A DNA stretch of 64,000 bases from CAWAPS01 sp963783945 (GCA_963783945.1 CAWAPS010000019.1:992001-1056000); one strand, 5' to 3'. Shown: positions 43,438 to 52,191, counted from the stretch's first letter. Notes: a model not told the origin generated them from the letters alone. Program-made: numbers and translations.

Positions 43438-44886
43438 TCACTGTCCGGCATGGCGAGTGGCTGGTCGCACTCTTGTTGGCTGGGATCGTTCCTGTCGTCG
43501 CCGGGCTGCGCCCTCTCCGCTTGGCGATGGCGACAGCACTCCGCCGAGAGCCGCAGAGCCGTGTTCCGCGACCCACGCCATGACCTTGGAGGAGACGAAG
43601 TGGCGCGGCGCACCACGGATCTCCCAAATGCCGCGGTCGGGCTGGCGCCATCCTCGCCCGACCGCGGCCAACAGCTCGCACTCCAGCAGCCAAGCGTCAT
43701 CGTCATAACCAAGCCCGGCGTCGCGGGCTTCCTCCAAGGCCATGATCACCTCCCCGTAGACGTCGAGCTGGACCTGGCCGGCGGCGGAATTGCCGACCCG
43801 GACCGGGGAGGAGCCGGCGTAGCCGGTGAGCCAGGACAGCTCGCTCTCGGGCAGCAGCCGCTCACCGCCGACCCCGTACAGGATCTGCACCTTGGCCGGG
43901 TCCCCATAGACGGATCGCAGGAGCCAAGACCGCCAGCCCGCCGCCTCGGCCACGTACCCGGAATGCAGGAGTGCGTTCAACGTGATGCTCGCGTCGCGCA
44001 GCCAGGTGTAGCGGTAGTCCCAGTTCCGCGAGCCGCCGATGTGCTCGGGCAGCGACGTGGTCGGGGCGGCCACGATGCCGCCGGTGGGCGCATATATCAA
44101 GGCCTTCAGGGTCAGAAGCGAGCGGACCACCGAATCGCGGTAGCGGCCGCGGTAGGTGAGCCCGGAGGACCACGCCGACCAGTACGCCTCCGTGGCAGCC
44201 AGCGCGGCCTCCGGGTCGATCGGCGGTGGCGGCGGCTGGTGGGATGGTCCCCAGCTGAGGACGAAGGGGAACCGTTGGCCGGCGCTGACGTCGAATCGGG
44301 CAACGGTGGCGTAGCCCTCGCCTCGCAGGGCCACCGGGGTGCGCAGCACCAGGCTGTCCGCGCCGGACACGGCGATCAAGGTCCCTTCGAGGCTGCGCAC
44401 CCACGGCGCCACCTCGCCGTAGTTAAAACGGAATCCGATGTCGGCTTCCATCTCCACCCTGCCCTCGAGACCGACCACGATGCGGACCATGTTGGGGTGG
44501 CGGACGTGGCGCGGCACCATGAAGTCGATGACACGCACCCGGCCTGACCGGGTGGTGATGTCGGTCTCCAGGATCAGCGTGTCCCCCCGGTACCGCCGTT
44601 CCTGCGCGACGGGCGCCTCGACGGGACCGACGCGCCAACGGCCGTTGTCGTTCGTGCCGAGCAGTGCGGCAAAGACGGCCGGAGAGTCGAAACGGGGCAG
44701 GCACAGCCAGTCGACCGAGCCATCCCAATGGACGAGAGCCGCGGTGTGCGTGTCCCCGAGTAAGGCGTAGTCCTCGAGCCGGCGCGGTGGAGCCTCGCCA
44801 CATTGTCGCTCCCTAGCCGCCGTCGAGCCACCCAGGACGATCCGGCCGTGATGCGAGTGAGTAGCCGGGCCTTGACTAGTGAACAT
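43438..44886 (-). CDS. Glycoside hydrolase family 15 protein, C-terminally truncated
   Basis: About 482 residues of a GH15 glucoamylase/trehalase-like enzyme, normally near 600. Visible are the N-terminal beta domain (YALLGDTHTAALVHWDGSVD, CLPRFDSPAVFAALLG) and the catalytic core (LPEHIGGSRNWDYRYTWLRD). Homology ends at SSKVMAWVA; the remaining (alpha/alpha)6-barrel helices are replaced by about 30 unrelated residues. It would act on alpha-glucosides such as trehalose or maltodextrin, but the missing helices probably inactivate it. AAAGGAGG precedes ATG 44886. Confidence 0.82.
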   Translation of the reverse strand: MFTSQGPATHSHHGRIVLGGSTAARERQCGEAPPRRLEDYALLGDTHTAALVHWDGSVDWLCLPRFDSPAVFAALLGTNDNGRWRVGPVEAPVAQERRYRGDTLILETDITTRSGRVRVIDFMVPRHVRHPNMVRIVVGLEGRVEMEADIGFRFNYGEVAPWVRSLEGTLIAVSGADSLVLRTPVALRGEGYATVARFDVSAGQRFPFVLSWGPSHQPPPPPIDPEAALAATEAYWSAWSSGLTYRGRYRDSVVRSLLTLKALIYAPTGGIVAAPTTSLPEHIGGSRNWDYRYTWLRDASITLNALLHSGYVAEAAGWRSWLLRSVYGDPAKVQILYGVGGERLLPESELSWLTGYAGSSPVRVGNSAAGQVQLDVYGEVIMALEEARDAGLGYDDDAWLLECELLAAVGRGWRQPDRGIWEIRGAPRHFVSSKVMAWVAEHGSAALGGVLSPSPSGEGAARRRQERSQPTRVRPATRHAGQ

Positions 44887-44913
44887 CACACCTCCTTTCT
44901 GAGCTGGTCGTCG

Positions 44914-46065
44914 CTACGGCCGCACCGTGGTCCCGACGGTCGCCGGTGGAGGCGGTAGAGACTTCGCCCTCCACTGGTTGCGGAGTCCGGCGCCGATGAG
45001 AAGGACCAGTCCGACACCACCCCAGACGGCCAGGGTCGTCCCGCCGCTGGCCACGCCGTGGCTTGCGAAGTAGTTCGCTCCGCGGACCATCGTCAGCCCC
45101 GCGCCCTGCGGGAAGATCGGGGTGAGGGACGAGTACAGCGTGCTGAGCAAAGGGCGGCCGACCGGCCCACCGGAGCTGGTGTTGCCCAGCATCACGGTGG
45201 CCACGATGACGACAATCGCGAGCCGACCTCCGAGGAGGGCCGACACGCCGCTGATGGCCAGACAGACCGCGACCGAGCACGCCCAGAAGACGAGGAACAG
45301 AAAGGCCGGGTGGCCCACAAGAGCTCCGAGTCCCGAGTCCGCGAGCGCGCCGAAGACGGCAGCCAGCAACCCGGCGTAGAGGGCCAGGAACACCGCCCGC
45401 CCCCAGGCGTCGACATGGTGGCGCACCCTGCCCATGACCCGGCCCAGGACCATGGCCCCCAGAGAGGAGGCCAGGGTCAGGAAGACGATGCTGTAGAACT
45501 CGACGGCACCGGTGGGGTCCCGCCCGTTGAGCGGCGCGAGGTCCTCGACGGTGAGTCGGGCCCCGCTGCGCTGGGCCGCGGCGGTGACGACCGTCCTAAG
45601 GGCTGCCGCCACCGAGTGGCCGCCACCGCTGGCCACAATGAGCTCCACGTTCCGGCGGTCGAACGCGATCAGGCCTCCGTAGACGCTGCGAGCCTCGACG
45701 AGTTCTCGGACCTGGCTCGCGTTGTCGGCGGGACGGACCCGCAGGGCCGGGGTGGTGGCCAGTTGGCTAGCCAGGGGAGCCGGGGCCAGCACGGCGACCG
45801 GGATGGCGTGAGGAACGGGGTCGCTGAAGGCACCCGAGTAGGCCGCGAGGAACAGCGCCATCACCACGACGAGCCCGATGGCCACCACGACCGCGTTGCG
45901 CAAGAGCCCGAGGGGGCGGGTTCCCTCCTCGGTGGCAGGGGCCTCACCGGGGGTTCCGGCCGGAGCGGGGCGCTCGGATGGTGCTGACATCGCGGGGGTC
46001 CGCATCCGACCGAGGGGCGAGGCGGGTAAACCCCTCCTCGCCTTCTCGGCCGATTCGACGGTCAT
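44914..46065 (-). CDS. YhgE/Pip-like, ABC-2-type membrane protein
   Basis: About 383 residues. A Pro/Ala-rich cytoplasmic leader is followed by one membrane span (NAVVVAIGLVVVMALFLAAY), an extracytoplasmic domain of about 130 residues (PVAVLAPAPLASQL...) and five further spans (residues 195-365). This is the layout of YhgE/Pip and DUF3533 proteins related to ABC-2 permeases; no ATPase gene is adjacent. Possible roles are export or envelope assembly. It starts two bases after the stop of the upstream membrane protein gene, so both form one operon under the TetR-type sites. Confidence 0.75.
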   Translation of the reverse strand: MTVESAEKARRGLPASPLGRMRTPAMSAPSERPAPAGTPGEAPATEEGTRPLGLLRNAVVVAIGLVVVMALFLAAYSGAFSDPVPHAIPVAVLAPAPLASQLATTPALRVRPADNASQVRELVEARSVYGGLIAFDRRNVELIVASGGGHSVAAALRTVVTAAAQRSGARLTVEDLAPLNGRDPTGAVEFYSIVFLTLASSLGAMVLGRVMGRVRHHVDAWGRAVFLALYAGLLAAVFGALADSGLGALVGHPAFLFLVFWACSVAVCLAISGVSALLGGRLAIVVIVATVMLGNTSSGGPVGRPLLSTLYSSLTPIFPQGAGLTMVRGANYFASHGVASGGTTLAVWGGVGLVLLIGAGLRNQWRAKSLPPPPATVGTTVRP

Positions 46066-46067
46066 GT

Positions 46068-46469
46068 TCACGCCGCCTGGGGACCGCGTACGGTCGACAC
46101 CGCCTCGGGGTGGACCCAACGCAGTTCGGCCAGCCGGTGCTGGGCCCGCCAGTTCGCCACCTCGTTCAGGCTGAGGCCGGCAAAGGCGATGCCCACCAGA
46201 CCCAGGGCGAGCCCGAATGACAGCCAAGCCACCGCTGTTTCTGTGGCGGCCGGGGCGAATCCGATCAGCAGTACGGCGATCAGGACCACGGATCCGTCGA
46301 GGATCCGCCGGAGGCCCCCTCGGGTGCGGTCGAGCTGGGCCAACCCGAGCATAACGACCACACCGAAGGCCAGCCAGGGACGCACCGCCGGGCTGAAGGC
46401 CGGGCTCACCACCACGATGGACCCAGCCATCAGGGCCGACAGCTCGCCGGTAATGAATCTGGAACTCAT
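46068..46469 (-). CDS. Small integral membrane protein (SPW-repeat-like)
   Basis: A 133-residue protein with four predicted membrane segments (residues 8-27, 32-48, 61-77, 82-102) and a conserved-looking tail (LNEVANWRAQHRLAELRWVH). Pairs of spans joined by a short polar turn suggest an SPW-repeat-like fold. Function is unknown. GGAGGGAG lies just before ATG 46469. It is the first gene of a two-gene operon divergent from a TetR regulator, with three operator-like sites between them. Confidence 0.7.
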   Translation of the reverse strand: MSSRFITGELSALMAGSIVVVSPAFSPAVRPWLAFGVVVMLGLAQLDRTRGGLRRILDGSVVLIAVLLIGFAPAATETAVAWLSFGLALGLVGIAFAGLSLNEVANWRAQHRLAELRWVHPEAVSTVRGPQAA

Positions 46470-46499
46470 GGACCGCTCCCTCCACTCCGTACCCTCAAC

Positions 46500-46514
46500 C
46501 GGACTCCTTGTCCG
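46500..46514. promoter_or_regulatory. TetR-type operator, site 1
   Basis: CGGACTCCTTGTCCG, an inverted repeat CGGAC-N5-GTCCG, extended to a perfect ACCGGAC/GTCCGGT dyad. It lies 31 bases from the membrane-protein start. Confidence 0.7.
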
Positions 46515-46538
46515 GTTCACGTTCACTCTAACCATAAC

Positions 46539-46553
46539 CGGACTACTTGTCCA
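46539..46553. promoter_or_regulatory. TetR-type operator, site 2
   Basis: CGGACTACTTGTCCA, with one mismatch in the second arm. It is 39 bases from site 1. Confidence 0.65.
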
Positions 46554-46601
46554 GAACGATCTGGCTAAAACAAAGGGCTATCGAAGGTTTCAGTGGATAA
46601 T

Positions 46602-46616
46602 CGGACTATTCGTCCG
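46602..46616. promoter_or_regulatory. TetR-type operator, site 3
   Basis: CGGACTATTCGTCCG, a perfect CGGAC-N5-GTCCG repeat, 63 bases from site 2 and 13 bases before the TetR start, where it should block transcription of the regulator itself. Confidence 0.7.
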
Positions 46617-46629
46617 CTACTATGTGAGC

Positions 46630-47208
46630 ATGTTCACAGGCGTGCAAGCCCCCAGACGCAGCGACGCCCAGCGCAACCGGGAGGCGCTTCTAGAAGCGGC
46701 CCGGCAGCTGTTCGCCGAATCGGCTGAGTTCCCGATGTCCGAGGTCGCCCGCAGGGCCGGGGTGGGCCAGGGGACGCTTTACCGCAACTTCCCAGACCGC
46801 ACCCACCTGGCTGCAGCGCTCATGGAAGACGAAGTCGACCAGCTCGAACGGCTGGCATCACAGCACGTTGACGACCCTGATGCCTTCTTCGTGCTCCTGC
46901 GGGCCATGGCCGAGACCATGGCCCGTTCCAACACCCTGCCCGAACTCGCCCGGCGCGATCCGACGGTCGACTCGGCGCTGGAAGCTTCCCGCAACCGGGT
47001 GCGGGGATTCATGGCCGGTCCCCTCCGTGCCGCCAAGGCGGCGGGATCGGTGCGCCGGGATCTCACCCTCGACGACTTGCTCGTCGTGCTCTGGATGATC
47101 AGGGGAGCGAGCCTTCTGGCCGCCGACCCGGTCGCACGGGCCGCCACGCTGTCTCGGGCGCTAACCCTGGCCTTAGACGGCGTCACACCGCCGGGAAATC
47201 GCACCTGA
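46630..47208 (+). CDS. TetR-family transcriptional regulator
   Basis: A 192-residue regulator. Residues 10-58 are the TetR helix-turn-helix (AQRNREALLEAARQLFAESA, MSEVARRAGVGQGTLYRNF). The C-terminal ligand domain is all-helical (residues 65-185), with a SBP-like ending typical of actinobacterial TetR proteins. ATG 46630 or GTG 46624 may start it. Three CGGAC-N5-GTCCG dyads separate it from the divergent membrane operon, so I infer self-regulation and repression of that operon in response to a small molecule. Confidence 0.92.
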   Translation: MFTGVQAPRRSDAQRNREALLEAARQLFAESAEFPMSEVARRAGVGQGTLYRNFPDRTHLAAALMEDEVDQLERLASQHVDDPDAFFVLLRAMAETMARSNTLPELARRDPTVDSALEASRNRVRGFMAGPLRAAKAAGSVRRDLTLDDLLVVLWMIRGASLLAADPVARAATLSRALTLALDGVTPPGNRT

Positions 47209-47468
47209 CGCGACCGCCGAGGCAACATTCGATCGTGACCGAAAACTCCCGGCTTGTCGCTAGGACAGCCCACTGAGAAACGCCGTTCCGGCTACTGCTC
47301 GGCACGACGGCAATGGACACGGCGTCCGTACCTCCCATCGAGTCGACCCACTCTGTTGCAACCACGGTTGGCAGGTCGGCTGCCGAATGATCACACCGCA
47401 TGCGGTCACTCGCGTCGACCTTTGTCGACTTGGCCCGCGCCCGAGGTATCCCGATAGACGGTTGATAT

Positions 47469-47930
47469 GTGGCCGGGTGGACGACAACCGACATTCCTGA
47501 CCAGTCGGGCCGGTGGCTCTCGTCACCGGCGGCAACTCTGGCCTGGGCTACCAGACGGTCCTGCAGCTGGCCCGCAAGGGCGCCCGGGTGCTGCTCGCCG
47601 CTCGTGGACCGCGGCCGCGGATCGGCAGCCCTGGAACGGCTGGCCGCTGACGCCCCGGGTGGCCACGCCGAGCTCATTCAGCTCGATCTGGCCGACCTCG
47701 CCCAGGTCGAGAGCTTCAGCACCGGGTTCATGGCCGGCGGCGAGGGCCTGGATCTGCGGGTCAACAACGCCGGTATCATGGCGATCCCGCACCGGGAGAC
47801 CACGGCGCAGGGCTATGAGCGGCAGTTCGGCACCAATCATCTTGGCTGCGACCAGGATGCCGCGGCCCGCCTTTGGGCCGTGTCGGAGGAGCTGACCGGC
47901 GTCACGTTCGAGGCGCTGACCCCGCGCTGA
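47469..47930 (+). pseudogene. SDR gene with frameshifts and a large internal deletion
   Basis: From GTG 47469 the frame reads WTTTDIPDQSGR; the cofactor motif follows one frame away (ALVTGGNSGLGYQTVLQLAR). The original frame returns with AALERLAADAPGGH, FIQLDL-type strand ELIQLDLADLAQV and NNAGIMAIPHRE. After FGTNHLG it joins directly to AARLWAVSEELTGVTFEAL, the C terminus of this retinol-dehydrogenase-like family. About 150 codons including YxxxK are missing. It cannot be functional. Confidence 0.68.
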
Positions 47931-48049
47931 CCTATGGATCCCGCGGCTTTCAAACGCCGATGATCGCCACGTCGGGTTGACCGTCTGTCGCGCTCCTCAG
48001 ATCGTACGGTCCCCCTTGAGAGGTATTACAGCAGAAGTGAAATAGGCCA

Positions 48050-48071
48050 CCGCGGCGAAGGGAAGCCGCGG
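48050..48071 (-). terminator. Probable hairpin terminator of the DsbA-like gene
   Basis: CCGCGGC, an 8-base loop, GCCGCGG, located 20 bases past the stop of the gene at 48092. No T-run follows, as is common for actinobacterial stem-only terminators. Confidence 0.45.
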
Positions 48072-48091
48072 GGTGCCCTTTCGCCAAGGTG

Positions 48092-48730
48092 TCAACCGGT
48101 CACGTGGACGCGGGGAGGATTGGTGCGGGGTCGGGTGATCTCGAAAAATCCCTCATACTCCGACAGCACCTGGATGGCGTCCCACAGTCGCAGGGCAGCG
48201 GCGCCCGTTGGGGCGGGAGCCATCACCGGTCCCTTGAACCCGTGCGGTGGGTCGGCCCGCACGACGATCGTCGGCGTCTGGGTTTTTGGTCCCCCGAAGG
48301 CGTAGGCCACTTCCATGGCGTCGCGAATCGGGCCGTCCCACTTCTCGTCGTCCGCGGCCGCGACCAGGCGGGCATCGAGGCCGGCGGCCGAGACGCAGTC
48401 GGCCAAAAGCTCACTGGCGCCCGGGCGTTGAGGCGCGAAGTACCGCTGACCCCATGCGGCATAGAGCCGGTCGACCGCGTCTTCCCCGCCCTCGGCGCGC
48501 CCCGCCTCGAAGATCCTTAGCATGCCGTGGGAAAGGGCGTGCCCTTCGAGCGCAGCCTGGCGATACTGCTCAGGCACAGTGGGTGCCACGCCGTAATCGT
48601 CACGTATCTCCAGGCAGTACGAGCGCCAGTACACGGCGAGGTCCCGTTGCGGCGCCACCTCCCGCACCCAACCGGCGGTGACCCAGGCCCACGGACAACT
48701 CGGATCGACAAATACCTCGACGTCAGTCAC
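48092..48730 (-). CDS. DsbA-family thioredoxin-fold protein
   Basis: A 212-residue DsbA-like protein without signal peptide. The active-site region reads VDPSCPWAWVT: the first cysteine of CxxC is kept, the second is Ala, and the helical insertion of DsbA follows. Relatives in actinobacteria include mycothiol-dependent reductases such as the Rv2466c type. A single cysteine suggests a glutaredoxin-like mechanism with mycothiol, but this is inference. The TPTIVVR cis-proline loop is present. A hairpin follows the gene. Confidence 0.82.
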   Translation of the reverse strand: MTDVEVFVDPSCPWAWVTAGWVREVAPQRDLAVYWRSYCLEIRDDYGVAPTVPEQYRQAALEGHALSHGMLRIFEAGRAEGGEDAVDRLYAAWGQRYFAPQRPGASELLADCVSAAGLDARLVAAADDEKWDGPIRDAMEVAYAFGGPKTQTPTIVVRADPPHGFKGPVMAPAPTGAAALRLWDAIQVLSEYEGFFEITRPRTNPPRVHVTG

Positions 48731-49035
48731 ATGACAAGGCTACTGCGCCCAGTGATGTCAGCCGCTTACGCGGGCCGAATCTCGGTCCCTCAGGAGTGCA
48801 GCCCCGGCCACGTCCCACGCGCTGCGCATATGCCTGAGTCGGTCCTTGCCCGCGCCTTTGCCTCTATTGGGGCGCAGCGCGGCTGGGTAAACGCCCGTGA
48901 AACCTTGACCGTTGTGCCCGGCTGAACCCACTTGACTTCGAGCCGTTCAGCGGTCGCCCATCCGGCTAGGTGACCAGCGACTGTGCACGTATCCATGACG
49001 GATCGGGGGTGCAGGACGACTCGGTCGCCGTTGTT
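48731..49035. other. No gene recognised
   Basis: About 300 bases with no supported gene on either strand. Confidence 0.4.
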
Positions 49036-49260
49036 CTAGACGTTGAGAGCGAGCACCGCTTCGATGGCTACAAGTGGGCGGCCATCGAAAATCCCTTCGA
49101 ATCGCCCGGTTGTTGCCGCGACGAACTGCACAACTCCGATTGCGTATTCTCCGACCGTCTCGCCCCTGTCTCTGACTGCGGTGGTGCCGTGAGCGAGTTC
49201 AAAGCCAGATCGGACGACAACGCCGGTCGCATTGGCCCAGGATCGACGCCGAAAATCCAT
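49036..49260 (-). pseudogene. SnoaL/NTF2-like C-terminal fragment
   Basis: A 74-residue stretch from ATG 49260. GFELAHGTTAVRDRGETVGE then YAIGVVQF and RFEGIFDGRPLVA resembles the last strands of SnoaL-like (NTF2-fold) proteins, where a GETV-x-EY segment precedes the final strand. The N-terminal helices are missing. It is probably a remnant. Low certainty. Confidence 0.33.
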
Positions 49261-49276
49261 GGAGATGAACTGGGGA

Positions 49277-49590
49277 TCATGCGGCCCTCTCGGGCAACGA
49301 CCCCTTCCGTTCGATTCCAGCTTCGACGTATACCCGGTGGCTATGGACGAACTGGCGAACCCGCTCTCTCGACACCCCCAGGTCAGCCGCGATGGCGTCG
49401 AACGTCTCACCGGCCTGATGGCGCTCGTAGGGCACCTGACTCCGCTCGACAGCGGCAACCCCCCGCTGGTCACGTGGTGTCCACGGGTCAGGGGCTAACC
49501 GCAGATCCCGTTCGGCGAGGCGGGCTTCGCGCTCGTGAGCGAGGTCTTGGTAGCTGTGGGCTGGGCGACGGTCAGGACCAGCAACGTGAT
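49277..49590 (-). other. Sigma-region-4-like helix-turn-helix remnant
   Basis: A frame ending at TGA 49277 reads EREARLAERDLRLAPDPWTP, then YERHQAGETFDAIAADLGVS and RERVRQFVHSH. The last part resembles the HTH of sigma-70 region 4 (FDAIAADLGVSRERVRQ). There is no clear start codon; upstream the DNA passes into a TMEM175-like stub in another frame. It may be a rearranged fragment of a small DNA-binding protein. Confidence 0.35.
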
Positions 49591-49641
49591 GGCAATGGCG
49601 AATACCCCATCGCTGAAGGCCTCAACTCGGGACTTGTTCAC
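49495..49641 (-). pseudogene. TMEM175 (DUF1211)-like N-terminal stub
   Basis: A GTG-started 48-residue frame reads VNKSRVEAFSDGVFAIAITL then LVLTVAQP. FSDGVFAIAIT is the hallmark first helix of TMEM175-type potassium channels. The remaining membrane helices are gone and the frame ends at 49495. GAGGAG lies about 14 bases before the start. It was truncated by the rearrangement that also produced the HTH remnant. Confidence 0.5.
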
Positions 49642-49833
49642 CGCGGCTGACCCGTCTCCTCACTCCTTAGACGGGGTGGCCCCGACGCCGACCTGGTCAG
49701 CATCCGATCACCGGGGCGAGTGCGAGAATCCCCGACTGCAGTCGCCGTCGTCGCGTAACTGGATGGAGGACGGCAGTCGTTGCCCCACGACGACTTCCGG
49801 TAGCTGGCGGTCTCGCCATCTAAGCTTCAGGTC

Positions 49834-50124
49834 ATGATTCGTCACGTAGTGCTGGTAACCATGAAGCCTGGAACCGACGAGCACGAGATGGAGGCGATTG
49901 TCGAGGCGGCCAAGAAGCTTCCCACCGAAATTCCGTCCTTGCGGGAAATCGAAGTCGGCGTCGGAGCCAATGAGGGCAACGCCACATTCGGGATAGTCGC
50001 CTTGTTCGACGATATGGTCGGCTTTCAGGAGTACATGCAGCACCCGGCGCACAGGTCATTCGGCCAGGGACACATCGTCCCGGTGGTGGAAAGCGCGACC
50101 CAGATCCAGTTCCAGATCCAGTAG
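49834..50124 (+). CDS. Dabb-family (stress-responsive alpha/beta barrel) protein
   Basis: A 96-residue dimeric ferredoxin-like barrel protein. It begins MIRHVVLVTMKPGTDEHEME, has SLREIEVGVGANEG in the middle and ends with the GFQEYMQHPAHRSFG motif that defines Dabb domains. Members are implicated in stress and in polyketide cyclisation; here the role is unknown. It is complete and monocistronic. Confidence 0.85.
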   Translation: MIRHVVLVTMKPGTDEHEMEAIVEAAKKLPTEIPSLREIEVGVGANEGNATFGIVALFDDMVGFQEYMQHPAHRSFGQGHIVPVVESATQIQFQIQ

Positions 50125-50452
50125 ACACCAGCCCCAATCACCGGCCGCCCATCGAAACCACCGGCGCTCGATGTCGACCTCCCCCGCACCGCCCCCGGCC
50201 GAAGCCGACGTCTTCAATCGTTCTCCGGACGCTCGCTGCCGGCCCCGGCTGGGCCTGGGCTACCTTGCCGGTGTTGCTGGATGGAGGGGTCGACGGCCGC
50301 GGCCAGACCGCTCACTGAGAGCTCTCAGGGGGTCAACCCGCCGTACGGGGCCGCCCTGCAGCCCTCCGGGTTGAAAAATTGGGTACGCGGCACCGCGGCT
50401 GGACGGCTCGGCCGAATGACCAGCGATTCGCATGTCCGGCATGTCCACCTAA
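50125..50452. other. No gene recognised
   Basis: About 330 bases between the Dabb and RidA-like genes, with no supported coding sequence. Confidence 0.45.
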
Positions 50453-50842
50453 AGTGAGCTAAGCGACAATGCTCCCTACGCCTATGCTTCGCTGGCCGAG
50501 GGTTCGTCCCGTTGGGTGCTCACCGCTGGTGCCTGCCTGCTCGACGACCATGGAGCCGTCGTCGGGGTGGGAGACGTGGCTGGCCAAACTGAGCAGGTGA
50601 TAGCAAACCTGCGCTGTTCCCTTGCCGCGGCCGGCGCGCAGCTGACTGACGTCATGAAGACCACGGTGTACGTTTCGACCGGGCGGCGCGAGGATCTGCT
50701 CGCGGCCTGGGAGGTTGTCCACCGCCACTTCGAAGACCCCGAGGCTCCAAGCACGCTGCTCGGCCTGTCCATGCTGGGATATCGGGACCAGCTCCTGGAG
50801 ATCGAGGCCGTCGCCGCGCTCCCACAGGACTGCGCGGACTGA
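50453..50842 (+). CDS. RidA/YjgF-family protein with uncertain start
   Basis: A RidA-like enamine/imine deaminase. RidA homology runs from SDNAPYAYASLAEGSSRWVL through TAGACLLDDHGAVVGVGDVA and VMKTTVYVSTGRREDL to EIEAVAALP. The conserved N terminus lies in an open frame that begins right after a TAA at 50450. It contains no ATG, GTG or TTG before GTG 50516, which would remove the first beta strand. The sequence GTGAGC, two bases, AGCGAC suggests a two-base insertion after the true start. The catalytic arginine region (VYVSTGRRED) differs from the usual CLxRxxD. Function may be impaired. Confidence 0.68.
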   Translation, partial: SELSDNAPYAYASLAEGSSRWVLTAGACLLDDHGAVVGVGDVAGQTEQVIANLRCSLAAAGAQLTDVMKTTVYVSTGRREDLLAAWEVVHRHFEDPEAPSTLLGLSMLGYRDQLLEIEAVAALPQDCAD

Positions 50843-51295
50843 CTCTCCGGTCGCCTGCTCCACTCTTCGACGCCTTCGAACCGCCAAAGGTGTCCCCGAA
50901 AACGAACAGAAACACGAGCGCCGGACCGCGCCGAACGCCGGCTATGTGGGACCCTACCCCGGCTTCTGCCGACCCACGCGTATTTTGCAAAACAGCCGTT
51001 GACCCCGGGTAGGGGGCACCGACGCACCTACGTGCCGATCTGCTAGCTCTCTCCATCCGTAGCGTCGGGGTTATGGCGTCAGCGTTCTGGCGCGCCCCTG
51101 AACGCAACCTGTCTTTGGGAGTTTCGGGCGGCCTTGTGTGAGCGATCTTGGGCTGGTGCTCGGGTCTGTGGCTCGAAAAGGTGGCTGGGAACCGAGGCGC
51201 TGGGGATAGGGAGCGCTGTTCTGCTTAGGCTAGGCGTCGTGGGTGGCTGCCCAGAAGTCGATGAAGACGGGCGGGGGTTGAGGGGAGATGAGTTG
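50843..51295. other. No gene recognised
   Basis: About 450 bases without a supported gene. Confidence 0.45.
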
Positions 51296-51760
51296 TCATT
51301 GGGTGAAGAGGATGCCAGTCAAGCCCGTCGATGGCTGGGTGCGCCACACGGTTCCCGATCCGCCTTCCCAGCCGTAGCCAGGGACGCGCTCGTGGGCCCC
51401 GTCTGCAGGTGGGGCAGCCATGCAGTATCCCCAGCGGCTTCCACTCAGGAACAGCTCGGCGTCGTGGCGTTGGGTCGTGTCGACGTGATCACGGGTCATG
51501 GCAGCCACTGATTCATCTGATAGCAATCGCTGGTCTCCGACCACACCACCGTTGCAGAGCAGTTGTACGAAAGCCCAAAAGTCATCGAGGGTCGACGCCA
51601 GCGAGGCGGCGGCGTTCGGTAGGGGCGGAGGCACGGCCCAGTACCCCTCGGGTCGGTCGAACAGCACGGCTTCGCCCTCTTGGTTGGGTGCGTAGGCGTG
51701 ACCTATCGCCTGCGGCGACTCCGCCTCCACGGGCTGATCGAACGCATACCCCACACCCAC
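51296..51760 (-). pseudogene. Beta-lactamase-family serine hydrolase, C-terminal fragment
   Basis: About 140 codons match the C-terminal third of beta-lactamase-fold serine hydrolases: STLDDFWAFVQLLCNGGVVG, LLSDESVAAMTRDHVD, then RVPGYGWEGGSGTVWRTQPS and TGLTGILFTQ. The SxxK nucleophile and YxN motifs, which lie in the N-terminal part, are absent. Upstream DNA belongs to an unrelated plus-strand fragment that begins near 51690, so the gene was cut by a rearrangement. Confidence 0.6.
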
Positions 51761-51926
51761 CGCTACCAGCCCACCCCCACTCGGTTGGCGGGATGCGTGG
51801 TTCTACACCCAGGCCTACAACCGCTTCGTGCGCACCGCCACCAGCGACATCGCCGATCCCGCCAGCACCGCCGCCCTGCACCAAGCCCTCGACCAGCTCG
51901 CCGCCCGATCAGGAATCGCCACATAA
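51690..51926 (+). pseudogene. Winged-helix-like C-terminal fragment with a frameshift
   Basis: Two frames join to give RLRRLRLHGLIERIPHTHRY QPTPT in one, then RDAWFYTQAYNRFVRTATSD and ALHQALDQLAARSGIAT in the next, stopping at 51926. I recognise this as a winged-helix-like tail that recurs in actinobacterial accessory DNA, but cannot name its parent protein. It abuts the serine hydrolase fragment head to head. Confidence 0.38.
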
Positions 51927-52191
51927 ACCAACAACAAACTCAAAAACTTGACTCAAAAATCCGGCTCCGCCGGACCAAGGCCTTTAGCTTGCCCCCGAGT
52001 CGGCCCGTCCGGAGCCGCTTGTACATCACCTCCAACACGAGGACGCAGCGCAGTATCCCTAAGCAACGCACTCAGTCGCAGAGACTACGGGTGGCTTGAG
52101 CCGATAGCCGACGGTGGCCCACGTACCTCCCGCACGAGTACACCGAGGATCACCACCACCGGGGGGCGTCTCGCTTGCGGGGTTTGCGGGG

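Noticed and set aside
43357..44547. Plus-strand frame of 396 codons
   Set aside because: Antisense to the GH15 gene, no domain, no ribosome site.
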